Below, piece by piece: positions 25,183 through 34,454 of a stretch of DNA of 64,000 nt. A program made the position numbers and the translations under genes. Numbering within the stretch: the first letter of the stretch is position 1; each line of letters opens with the position of its first letter. Origin of the DNA: an uncultured Clostridia bacterium (GTDB taxonomy: Bacteria; Bacillota; Clostridia; Christensenellales; CAG-138); contig CALGGM010000007.1 in NCBI GenBank assembly GCA_937915925.1, positions 1 through 64,000 of the forward strand. Direction: 5' to 3'. Below the pieces are notes generated by a model. That model ran no database searches. It had not been told where the DNA came from and was given only the letters and a program-made list of their open reading frames with translations.

Positions 25183-25200
25183 AAAACTATTCATAGTTTT
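25183..25200. promoter_or_regulatory. Palindromic operator candidate before terS
   Basis: AAAACTAT-TC-ATAGTTTT, a perfect 8-bp inverted repeat 40 bases before the terminase small subunit start. Confidence 0.5.
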
Positions 25201-25239
25201 AGTTAAGTCTTAATTCGCAGAAAGAGAGGTAAACAGTAA

Positions 25240-25662
25240 ATGCTTACAAAACCTTGTAAACTGCAAGACCCGGTAATGGTTCAGAAGATCGTAGATGAAT
25301 ACTTTACTGAACGGAAAGAGCAAGAGGAAGTACGTGAACTGAAAAACGGTGATAAACGTGTTTATCGTACTCCTCCCAGCATCTATGGCTTAGCTTCAAA
25401 GCTCGGTATTTCAAGAGCAACCTTCTATGACTACACAGATGGTTCAAATAACGAGAACGAAGCGTACAACAAAGAGATAATCGACATCCTCATAGACGCG
25501 AGAGAGCGTATAATCAATGAGCTGTCCGAAGGTGTATTGCTTGGATATTGGAACGATAAAGTGGCTTCTGCTATGCTCGTAAAGTATGGTGAAATCGGTT
25601 CTACAGAGGGTAATGGAACCCTTACGATCAATATACAGAGCAAAGAATCGTGGGCAGAGTAA
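25240..25662 (+). CDS. Terminase small subunit (putative)
   Basis: 140 residues. An HTH region (about 48-66: YGLASKLGISRATFYDYTDG) and a helical C-terminus, the pattern of DNA-packaging recognition subunits. First gene of the rightward block, upstream of the large subunit. It should bind the packaging site and deliver DNA to the motor. AGAGAGG precedes ATG 25240. Confidence 0.75.
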   Translation: MLTKPCKLQDPVMVQKIVDEYFTERKEQEEVRELKNGDKRVYRTPPSIYGLASKLGISRATFYDYTDGSNNENEAYNKEIIDILIDARERIINELSEGVLLGYWNDKVASAMLVKYGEIGSTEGNGTLTINIQSKESWAE

Positions 25663-25729
25663 CGAAAATATACACGTTATTCACCGATATTCATAGCATT
25701 ATACGCCGTTTATGCAGGATTAAGCGGAC

Positions 25730-26063
25730 AACTATTCGTTAAATTGCTCTTTAGCGAATAGTTTGAATGCCCCAAAGATTTATTATATATCTCTATGGGG
25801 GGTCAAAAACTGATAGAAAAGACCATAGCAAAACGAAAAGGCGGATCGGTTCCATCCGACCACCGAAAAACTTTTTACTGCACAGACGCATGATTTGCGG
25901 ATTATGACAGATCGTTTTACCTTGCAATTCTGTTGTAAGGTTTTGAAAGGTTGTTGAAAGGTTCACAGTTTGCAGAGGTTGGAGGTTCTCCTCTGCAAGA
26001 CAACAGCAGATGATACGAGTTCCATGCTGGCGGATGCGCTCCTCCTTCTCGTATCGTCTGCTG
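25730..26063 (+). other. Gap between terminase genes with three strong hairpins
   Basis: The 419-base gap between the terminase genes has no credible gene. Hairpins: AACTATTCG/CGAATAGTT (25730-25763), TTGCAGAGG/CCTCTGCAA (25970-25998) and a 16-bp stem, 15 paired, CAGCAGATGATACGAG with its complement (26004-26063). The last ends 18 bases before the terL start. Candidates are a packaging site, a missing or decayed homing gene site, or an RNA control of terL. Confidence 0.6.
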
Positions 26064-26081
26064 TGTTATTTGGAGGAGATT

Positions 26082-27443
<1,362 letters not shown>

Positions 27444-27455
27444 GGAGAGTGTGTC

Positions 27456-29345
27456 ATGGCAAAAGAAATATATATCATGTCGAAAACCGGCATTCTCGTC
27501 CCTGCCGATTGTATGTCCGTCATTATCGACGGCATCAAAAAGCCGCACGAAGCGGTTGAAGGCGGGGATGATTTTGTCGGTGCGATCTATGCGCTGTACG
27601 ATCAGTTCCGGCAGGATAAGTTCGACAACGAGTGGCAGCGCCTCGAAGAAAACACGAAGATTTACAACGGCGATCATTGGTCAACATTTGGGCATGACAA
27701 CCCCGACAATCAGTTTTTGCCGCGTCCGTCCATCCCGACAATCACGTCTGCTATCGAGAATCTGAAAGCCGATTACAACGACGAGTTCCCCGAAGCTGTG
27801 ATCGACGAGGAGAGCGTACACAGCGAACGGCTTGCAAAGGTTCTCACGACGGTTGTGCGCGAGGAGCTGGACATCTGCGCCTTTGAACAGGCATACGGCG
27901 AAAAGGTACACGATCTCCTACAGGACGGCTGGGGCTGCTGGGAGGTCGGCTACGATCCCGATATGAACATGGGAATGGGCGGATCATACATCCGCTGCGT
28001 AATGAACAAAAACTTTATGTGCGATCCGCACGTCAAGGATTTGCAGGACGGTCGTGCTTGCTTCAAGATCGACGTGAAACCTAAATACTGGTTCAAGCAG
28101 CATTACCCGGAGCAGTTCGCGCTTATGTCAAAGGACGAGGACGCGAAGGACACGAACCACGAGAACAAAACGGACAAAACGCGCCCGTCAAACGACAGGA
28201 CATTCATGCTCCTCGAATGCTGGGTACGTCTCTATAACGCAGACAAAAAGCGGCATGAGATCCATTTTGTCAAGGTCGCCGGGCATCAGCTGCTTGAAAA
28301 CTCTGCGGACGCATACCCGGACGGCTATTATGCGCACGGTGTGTACCCGTTTGTCGTTACGGCGCTGTATCCGCAGCGCGGCACGGAGCTCGGCATCGGG
28401 CTGGTCGATATGTTCAAAGATGCACAGCGGTATTCGGACAAGGCGATGCAGATTATTCTTGCGAACCTTTACCGTGCCGCTAAGCCGCGCCTGCTGCTGG
28501 ATAAGAACTATGTTGACGATCCGAACGACGCTTTGGACTTTACCAAAGAAGTCATTTTTATGCGCGGCAATATCGGGAACGCCTACGCATGGCAGCAGCC
28601 GCAGCCACTTCCGAACACCGCGTTTACATCGGTCGATTTCCTTACCGGAACGATCAAAAACGAATCCGGCACGAACGATCAGAGCCGCGGGCAGACGGGC
28701 GCGGGCGTTACGGCTGCATCCGCAATCACCGCGCTGCAGGAGATGTCCACAAAGCGCTCGCGCATGGGCGCACAGCGTTTGCAGCATTCGTTCCGCAGGG
28801 CGGTCGTGATGCTTCTCGACGTGCTTCGTGAAAAGTCAATCGTCCCGCGTAATATCGAGATCACAATCGATGGGAAACCGGAAGCGGTTGCGTTCGACAA
28901 TAAATGGTTCGACCAGCAGATGCAAACGTCAGATGGAACGACGGTTGTGCCATTCATTACGGTCAAGTCTGCGCGGCAAACGCGCTTCAACAAGATGGCG
29001 CATAACGAGCTGGTCTTGCAGATGATGCAGGTAACACAGGGTCAGACTGATCCGGTTATCATGCTCGAAGCGTTTGAATCGGACGACAAGGAGGCGATTC
29101 TTGACACGATTCGCAAGGCGCAGCGCGGAGGTATGCTCAACCTGCAAAAGCAGAATGCAGAGCTGCTGGAGAGTGTTAAACAGCTTTCCGAGGAGCTTTC
29201 GCAGTACAAGCAGGCGATGGCATCCGCGGAATCGAATATGCAGCAGATGGCGGAGCAGCAAGCACAATCCGCGCAGCAGAACCTTCGTGCGCAGCAAGAA
29301 GCGCAAGCGCAAGGGATGCAGAATCTTAACCTGCAAAATATGTAG
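27456..29345 (+). CDS. Portal protein, P22-like
   Basis: 629 residues, close to P22 gp1 and similar podovirus portals. Helical start (DQFRQDKFDNEWQRLEENTKIYNGDHW), a central region with YPFVVTALYPQRGTELGIGLVDMFKD, and a C-terminal Gln/Ala-rich coiled coil (about 545-629) resembling the portal barrel. Twelve copies would form the DNA entry/exit ring. Starts 12 bases after terL. Confidence 0.88.
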   Translation: MAKEIYIMSKTGILVPADCMSVIIDGIKKPHEAVEGGDDFVGAIYALYDQFRQDKFDNEWQRLEENTKIYNGDHWSTFGHDNPDNQFLPRPSIPTITSAIENLKADYNDEFPEAVIDEESVHSERLAKVLTTVVREELDICAFEQAYGEKVHDLLQDGWGCWEVGYDPDMNMGMGGSYIRCVMNKNFMCDPHVKDLQDGRACFKIDVKPKYWFKQHYPEQFALMSKDEDAKDTNHENKTDKTRPSNDRTFMLLECWVRLYNADKKRHEIHFVKVAGHQLLENSADAYPDGYYAHGVYPFVVTALYPQRGTELGIGLVDMFKDAQRYSDKAMQIILANLYRAAKPRLLLDKNYVDDPNDALDFTKEVIFMRGNIGNAYAWQQPQPLPNTAFTSVDFLTGTIKNESGTNDQSRGQTGAGVTAASAITALQEMSTKRSRMGAQRLQHSFRRAVVMLLDVLREKSIVPRNIEITIDGKPEAVAFDNKWFDQQMQTSDGTTVVPFITVKSARQTRFNKMAHNELVLQMMQVTQGQTDPVIMLEAFESDDKEAILDTIRKAQRGGMLNLQKQNAELLESVKQLSEELSQYKQAMASAESNMQQMAEQQAQSAQQNLRAQQEAQAQGMQNLNLQNM

Positions 29346-29394
29346 CAAAAAATGGTGCCGCCGACCATAACGGGCGTATCAAAAGGAGCGAATC

Positions 29395-30240
29395 ATGGAA
29401 AATACGGTTGAAATGAACGTACCCGAAGCCGTCGCAGACGGCGCAGAGGCGGTCAACGCGCCCGCTGCGGGTAGTGAAGAACAGGAAGAGGTCAGCGTAT
29501 CCGATCTTCTCAACGAAGGTTCCACGGCAGAAACGGTCGAAAACGCGAGCGACGACGGCTCGCTGCCGAAGGTGAACAATCAAAAGGACTTCGATACTGC
29601 GCTTTCGCGGCGTCTTTCGCAGGAAAACGCGAAGGGCTACAACAAAGCCAAGTCGGAGTACGAGAACTCTCCGGAGATGAAGTACATCCGTGCGGTCATT
29701 GAGGACAGGGCACGGGAGAAGGGCATCACGCAGGAACAGGCGTTGCGCGAGCTGAACGAGGAGCGTATCAATGCGAGAGCGCAGGAATACGCGAAAAACC
29801 CGGCATCATGGTACAGAGATCAGATGCTCGGTCAGCAGAACAATTCCCCTGCACAGGGAAGCCCTCAAATCGGCAATCTTACTGTTTCGGAGATTGCGCG
29901 GCAGATGGCGGACGCGATTCGTGCAAACGATTTGCCGGAAGGATTTAACCCGCAAAAGCCGGGAGACGATTTCTTTGAAGCAGCCGGGCAGTTCGGCGTC
30001 AAAGCCGCCCTCCGGATTTGGAAGGCGGAACACGCTTCGGAGGTACAGGCGCAGGCGAACGCGCGGCAGATCGCGCAAGAGGTCGAAAAGCGTCGCAACG
30101 CCGCGAAGCCAATGTCTCCATCAAGTCCGAATCCGGCTGTGTCCCGCGAGGTTGATTTCACGAAGATGTCAACCGCCGAGTTCCGCAACATCGAGCAGAA
30201 GATGAAGCAGGCGCAGAGAGAGGGCAAAACTGTGCGATAA
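29395..30240 (+). CDS. Capsid scaffolding protein (putative)
   Basis: 281 residues: acidic and disordered at the N-terminus, long charged helices in the middle, basic at the C-terminus (FRNIEQKMKQAQREGKTVR), which in P22-type scaffolds binds the coat. Position between portal and coat agrees. No protease motif seen, so the scaffold is probably released rather than cleaved. Confidence 0.8.
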   Translation: MENTVEMNVPEAVADGAEAVNAPAAGSEEQEEVSVSDLLNEGSTAETVENASDDGSLPKVNNQKDFDTALSRRLSQENAKGYNKAKSEYENSPEMKYIRAVIEDRAREKGITQEQALRELNEERINARAQEYAKNPASWYRDQMLGQQNNSPAQGSPQIGNLTVSEIARQMADAIRANDLPEGFNPQKPGDDFFEAAGQFGVKAALRIWKAEHASEVQAQANARQIAQEVEKRRNAAKPMSPSSPNPAVSREVDFTKMSTAEFRNIEQKMKQAQREGKTVR

Positions 30241-30274
30241 CATCAAATCGCAATCGAAAAAGGAGAAATAAACC

Positions 30275-31498
30275 ATGGCAAACATGAATGTTCAGACCAC
30301 GATCAATACGCAGGCACCGACTGCGTATTTCAACAAGACCTACTACGACAAGAAGCTGCTCGAAACTGCGAAAACGCAGTTTGTTCATGCGAATTTCGGG
30401 CAGAAGCGCAACATCCCGAAGGGAACCGGCAAGACGGTCGAGTTCCGCAAGTACAACCTGTTCACGCCGTCCGTCACGTCCAACAGGTTGGATGAAGGCG
30501 TAACGCCCGATGCGCAGACCCTTTCGCAGACCAAAGTGGAGGCGACGATCAGCCAGTACGGCGCATACGTCGTTATCTCCGACCTGCTCAGCATGACCGC
30601 GTACGATCCCGTCATTGACGACACCACCGAGCTGCTGGGCGAGCAGATGGGCACGCTGATCGACTGGATCACCCGCGACGCGATGGTTGCGGAGGCGTCC
30701 GATCAGTTTGCTGGCGGTAGGGCATCCCTTTCTGCCGTAACTGCGTCCGACAAGCTGACGATGACCGAGGTTCGCAAAGCCGTCCGAACCTTGAAGAAGA
30801 ACAAGGCGCGTCGGTTCAATACCAACGTCGTGGACGGCAGCCGCCGCGCTCCGCATTTCATCTGTATCTGCTCGCCGGATGCTACGTTCGACCTGCAGAA
30901 CGATGAAAACTGGAAGGATGTTTCCAAGTATCAGAACGCGGAAGCGATCTACTCCGGCGAGATCGGGCGTATGTTCGGCGTTGTGTTCGTCGAATCCACC
31001 GAAGCCGCGATTTCTTCGCAGAGCGTTCTCAACAAGGTGAACGCGGACACGTCTTCCAGCACCACCTTTGTGCTGAAGAACACCCCGACCGACAAGGAAG
31101 CGCTGTACCTTTCCGTCGCGGGCAACAAGATCACGATCGGCTCCACCGAGTACACCGTCGCGTCGTTCGACCGTTCGACGAAGACCGTCACGCTGTCCGC
31201 GTCGGCGTCCCTTACTGCGGATGATATCGTGTACAGCAAGGACTGCGGTGCTGTCGATGCGTCCACGAAGGCGGGCATTGACGTGCATCACACCATGGTG
31301 TTCGGCGCAGATGCGTACGGCACCATCGACATCGACGGCTCCGGCGCGGTTGAGACCATCATCAAGCCGCAGGGCAGCGAAGGCGCGGGCGACCCCCTCA
31401 ACCAGCGCTCGTCTGTTGGCGCGAAGATCAACGGCTACGTTGCAAAGGTGCTCAATCCGCTTTGGATCATCGACATCCAGCACGCAGTTTCTGCGTAA
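30275..31498 (+). CDS. Major capsid protein, HK97 fold, P22/N4-type
   Basis: 407 residues with the N4-gp56/P22-gp5-type pattern: FNKTYYDKKLLETAKTQFVH at the start, PKGTGKTVEFRKY, and ISQYGAYVVISDLL. An inserted domain (about 245-330) may correspond to a surface decoration. Strong codon bias and AAAGGAG before ATG suggest high expression. A hairpin follows the stop. Confidence 0.9.
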   Translation: MANMNVQTTINTQAPTAYFNKTYYDKKLLETAKTQFVHANFGQKRNIPKGTGKTVEFRKYNLFTPSVTSNRLDEGVTPDAQTLSQTKVEATISQYGAYVVISDLLSMTAYDPVIDDTTELLGEQMGTLIDWITRDAMVAEASDQFAGGRASLSAVTASDKLTMTEVRKAVRTLKKNKARRFNTNVVDGSRRAPHFICICSPDATFDLQNDENWKDVSKYQNAEAIYSGEIGRMFGVVFVESTEAAISSQSVLNKVNADTSSSTTFVLKNTPTDKEALYLSVAGNKITIGSTEYTVASFDRSTKTVTLSASASLTADDIVYSKDCGAVDASTKAGIDVHHTMVFGADAYGTIDIDGSGAVETIIKPQGSEGAGDPLNQRSSVGAKINGYVAKVLNPLWIIDIQHAVSA

Positions 31499-31510
31499 TC
31501 GCAACGGCTC

Positions 31511-31533
31511 CGGGAGGGGCGATGCCCCTCCCG
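31511..31533 (+). terminator. Hairpin after the coat gene
   Basis: Perfect 10-bp GC-rich stem CGGGAGGGGC-gat-GCCCCTCCCG without a T run; probably partial attenuation or protection of the abundant coat mRNA. Confidence 0.6.
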
Positions 31534-31567
31534 ACCATCTAAAAATCGTCTAAAGGAGGACAAAACC

Positions 31568-31912
31568 ATGCCGAAGGCAACCACCACCAAAAAAGCAACC
31601 ACCGTCACCAAAGAAGAGCGCAGCGAGGATTTCGCGGAGAAAGCCGCCATCAAAGCGGAAAAAAACACGCTGAAAGCTGCCGCAAAGTCCGGCGTCGTCA
31701 AGGTCATGTTCGGGCTTGACCCGACCATGCCGAAAGATCATCAGTTCCTTGAATACTGCATCAACGGCGTTATTTACCGTTATCAGCGCGGTATCATGGT
31801 CGAAGTGCCTGCATCTGTGTTTGAGACGATCGAACGCAAGGAACAGTTCAAGAGAATGTCCATGCAGCTGTATTCCGGCTTCCTCGACGGCGGCAAGCAG
31901 CTCGACGTATAA
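31568..31912 (+). CDS. Small head-associated protein, unknown
   Basis: 114 residues. Lys/Thr-rich N-terminal helix followed by a compact domain (MVEVPASVFETIERKEQFKRM). It sits between coat and head-completion genes, so a capsid accessory or joining protein is likely; no family recognised. Confidence 0.6.
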   Translation: MPKATTTKKATTVTKEERSEDFAEKAAIKAEKNTLKAAAKSGVVKVMFGLDPTMPKDHQFLEYCINGVIYRYQRGIMVEVPASVFETIERKEQFKRMSMQLYSGFLDGGKQLDV

Positions 31913-31924
31913 GCGGAGGTATCT

Positions 31925-32503
31925 ATGAACCTAAGCGAGATTATTTCGGACGCGCTTGCGATCCTCGACTACGGCACAGAATCGACGTCTGTCGATAGGT
32001 ATAAGCGTGAGTTCACACGATTCGCAAACGACGCGGTTCTTCTGATCTCGCGCAGGTTCAAGCAGTCCCGTACCGAGAGGATGTCGCTTGACGAGGAGTT
32101 TTGCTTCCGTCTCATTGACCTTGATCGCGTCTGCTTCAAGATCGACCGTATCCGGACACTCGGCGGCATTGATGTGCCGTGGGAACAGCCGGACAGGGGA
32201 TCCGGAGACGTGCGGTGTTTCTTCCCATTTGGCGGAGAAACGAACACCGTGAAAGTCTCGTATCAGTTCCGCCCTGCGAAGCTCGTCAATCTTGAAGACG
32301 TGCCGGAGCTGCCCGAATTTGCGCACGACCTCATCCCTCACTATGTCGCTGCGCACCACTTTTTCGGGCAGAACGGCAAGACAAGCAAATCCGTGAACAC
32401 CGAGGAGCAGACCTTTGAGCGTATGCTGAACGATCTCGCTTTGGAGCATTACGGAGAGCCGAGAGCATACAAGCTCAACGGATACAATGAGAGGTTGCTG
32501 TAA
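31925..32503 (+). CDS. Head completion / tail accessory factor, P22 gp4-like
   Basis: 192 residues, mostly helical, with a VPELPEFAHDLIPHYVAAHHFF stretch typical of gp4-type adaptors that bind under the portal. Gene order portal, scaffold, coat, gp4-like, gp10-like matches P22-type podoviruses. Its stop overlaps the next start (TAATG). Confidence 0.7.
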   Translation: MNLSEIISDALAILDYGTESTSVDRYKREFTRFANDAVLLISRRFKQSRTERMSLDEEFCFRLIDLDRVCFKIDRIRTLGGIDVPWEQPDRGSGDVRCFFPFGGETNTVKVSYQFRPAKLVNLEDVPELPEFAHDLIPHYVAAHHFFGQNGKTSKSVNTEEQTFERMLNDLALEHYGEPRAYKLNGYNERLL

Positions 32504-34275
32504 TGTCGATCCTACGCATACCGGAGTTTTACGGAATCCAGCAGCAGAAGGACGGAACGCTTCTGCCTGTCGGATCGGCAGAGAACGCCGTGAATATGGA
32601 AACGGGCGACGGCTGCCTTACTGTAGCGGAAGCATTCCGCACCATTGTCCGGCAGCCAACAACCGAGCGAGACGAAGAATGGCGTGCGCTTTTCGCCTTT
32701 GAGCGTTCAACGAGTGACGACCTGTTGATCGCCTGTTCGTCGCGCAAAATTGTGTTTTGCACGACAAACTACAAGAGCGCGGTATCATGGCAAGAGCTGA
32801 TTTCTGCATCAACCACGCCGCAGTATGCGCCTGCCGAGCGCGACAGCGCATTCGACGCGCAGCTTGCGCGGATCGGAAACACGGATTACATCTTGATCGC
32901 CACCGGTGGGACGCAGATCATCAAGGCACCGATTGACGAGCTGATTGCCGGAAACCCGACGTGGGAGTGGTTCGGCTCGGATGTGTACTACCTGCAAACG
33001 CCCATCACGATCACAGCGGTTGATACGACCGATGTCACCAAAGCGGTTATTACCGTTTCCGGCGATATGTTGTCCGCGTCCACGCATCCGACCGAGCGTT
33101 TACGCGCTCTCGTATTCGGCGTGTACATCATGGACGGCAGCGAGGTCAAGCATCTGCTCTACCCAAAGCTCACAGACGGAATATCCGACGACGGAAGCGA
33201 GATCACGCTTGATTTGACCGGATGCACAGTCACGACGTCCAACACCATACAGCTTCGCGGGAGCGTGTCGAACAAAGCAGTCAGCTCGTTGGAGCTGTAC
33301 CACGACCGTCTTTGGAGCGCTGGCGATCCGGAACATATCTCACGTCTGTATTGGTCGTGCGCGGCTGGCGAAGGCAGAACCATCGAAGATTGGGTATCTG
33401 ACGATTACGACGAGGATGCTTCGGGCGGACACGTCGATGTCGGCACGGCTGACGGTGATAAAATCGTTGCGCTGAAATCCATGACGGACTGCTTGCTGAT
33501 CTTCAAGGTCAATTCCATTTGGCGGCTGTACGGCAACCGCCCGTCAAACTATACGCTCGAACGCATCACGGACGAGGTTGGCGCGTATGACGATTCCGAG
33601 ATTATTGTCCGATACGGTACGCCGTATTGGCTGACGAAAAACGGTATCTTCTACTGTGACGGCACGAACGCCATGTCCGCCGACAATGACATCGACTATC
33701 TGCACGATTTGTTTTGGGAGGTAAACGGCGCGGCTCGACGGGCAGCATGCTGTGTTCCTGCGCTTCGGAATCTATACTTTGACGTCTATTCCGACACAGA
33801 CGGGCGTTTCATTTTGACGCGCAATCTCGTGACGGGCGCATACCTCACCTTTACCGGGGCTGATGTTATCGACATCGCAACGGCATCCGATGAAGCGCTA
33901 TTCCTTACGTCTGCAGGCGCGGTCATTGCCCGCGGGGAGAACACGGATCGGCTGACACCTTACGGCTCCGAATTAGGGCTTACAGCAAAATGGACGTCGC
34001 AGCGCATGGACTTTAGCGGGCTGTGCGGGAAAAAACAGATTTACGCGTTGTGGTTCCGGGCAACAGGCGGGCGTATGCGTGTGTGTGTCCGAACAAACGC
34101 CGGATTCAATACGTTCGACGTCGTTCCGGAAGAAATGCAGACTGACGTCGTACGTTTGCCGATTTCCATGTCGGAAGCCCGCACGGTACAAATCGAGATT
34201 GTGAACGTCAACGGAAGCCGGTTCCGCATCGAAGGCGGCATCTATTTCGTTTATACGGAAAAGTTCGATGCGTAA
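32503..34275 (+). CDS. Tail hub / stabilisation protein, P22 gp10-like
   Basis: 590 residues of beta-rich sequence with propeller-like repeats: LYHDRLWSAGDPEHISRLYW, MTDCLLIFKVNSIWRLYG, GTPYWLTKNGIFYCDG. These are typical of gp10-type 'plug' proteins that close the podovirus tail hub. Translationally coupled to the preceding gene. Confidence 0.75.
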   Translation: MSILRIPEFYGIQQQKDGTLLPVGSAENAVNMETGDGCLTVAEAFRTIVRQPTTERDEEWRALFAFERSTSDDLLIACSSRKIVFCTTNYKSAVSWQELISASTTPQYAPAERDSAFDAQLARIGNTDYILIATGGTQIIKAPIDELIAGNPTWEWFGSDVYYLQTPITITAVDTTDVTKAVITVSGDMLSASTHPTERLRALVFGVYIMDGSEVKHLLYPKLTDGISDDGSEITLDLTGCTVTTSNTIQLRGSVSNKAVSSLELYHDRLWSAGDPEHISRLYWSCAAGEGRTIEDWVSDDYDEDASGGHVDVGTADGDKIVALKSMTDCLLIFKVNSIWRLYGNRPSNYTLERITDEVGAYDDSEIIVRYGTPYWLTKNGIFYCDGTNAMSADNDIDYLHDLFWEVNGAARRAACCVPALRNLYFDVYSDTDGRFILTRNLVTGAYLTFTGADVIDIATASDEALFLTSAGAVIARGENTDRLTPYGSELGLTAKWTSQRMDFSGLCGKKQIYALWFRATGGRMRVCVRTNAGFNTFDVVPEEMQTDVVRLPISMSEARTVQIEIVNVNGSRFRIEGGIYFVYTEKFDA

Positions 34276-34286
34276 GGAGGCGCGGC

Positions 34287-34451
34287 ATGAAAGACGCAAT
34301 GCAGATTATCCGATTCGGGAAAACTGTAAGCGAGCAGAAAACCCGATATGAGCAGGCAAACGAGGATCGTTTGAATGAGAATTTTCGGACGCTGCAGGAA
34401 GAAATCGAATCCTTGCGGGCGGAGCTTGACCGCTTGCGGAACGGAGAGTGA
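34287..34451 (+). CDS. Small coiled-coil protein, 54 residues
   Basis: ATG 34287 after AAGGAGG; begins MKDAMQIIRFGKTVSEQKTR and continues as a heptad-rich helix (LQEEIESLRAELDRLRN). It lies in a 180-base interval between two tail genes and ends just before the next ATG. Probably a small tail or assembly protein. Confidence 0.7.
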   Translation: MKDAMQIIRFGKTVSEQKTRYEQANEDRLNENFRTLQEEIESLRAELDRLRNGE

Positions 34452-34454
34452 TCC

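Larger units (their letters stand above)
24597..25239. promoter_or_regulatory. Divergent control region of the prophage
   Basis: A 640-base gap between the leftward accessory block and the rightward late block; no gene was found. It holds a 60-base folded element (24747-24806), a TTTCCCCC / GGGGGAAA hairpin (about 24913-24934), a possible rightward -10 TAAAAT (25097-25102, weak -35), a long attenuator-like hairpin and a perfect palindrome. It is the natural place for lytic/lysogenic control. Confidence 0.6.

Noticed and set aside
25663..26081. Small gene between the terminase subunits
   Set aside because: Only short frames without ribosome binding sites; the upstream extension of terL from 26010 lies within the hairpin.
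30158..31504. 448-residue frame opposite the coat gene
   Set aside because: Antisense shadow; the plus-strand coat protein has an RBS, biased codons and family motifs.
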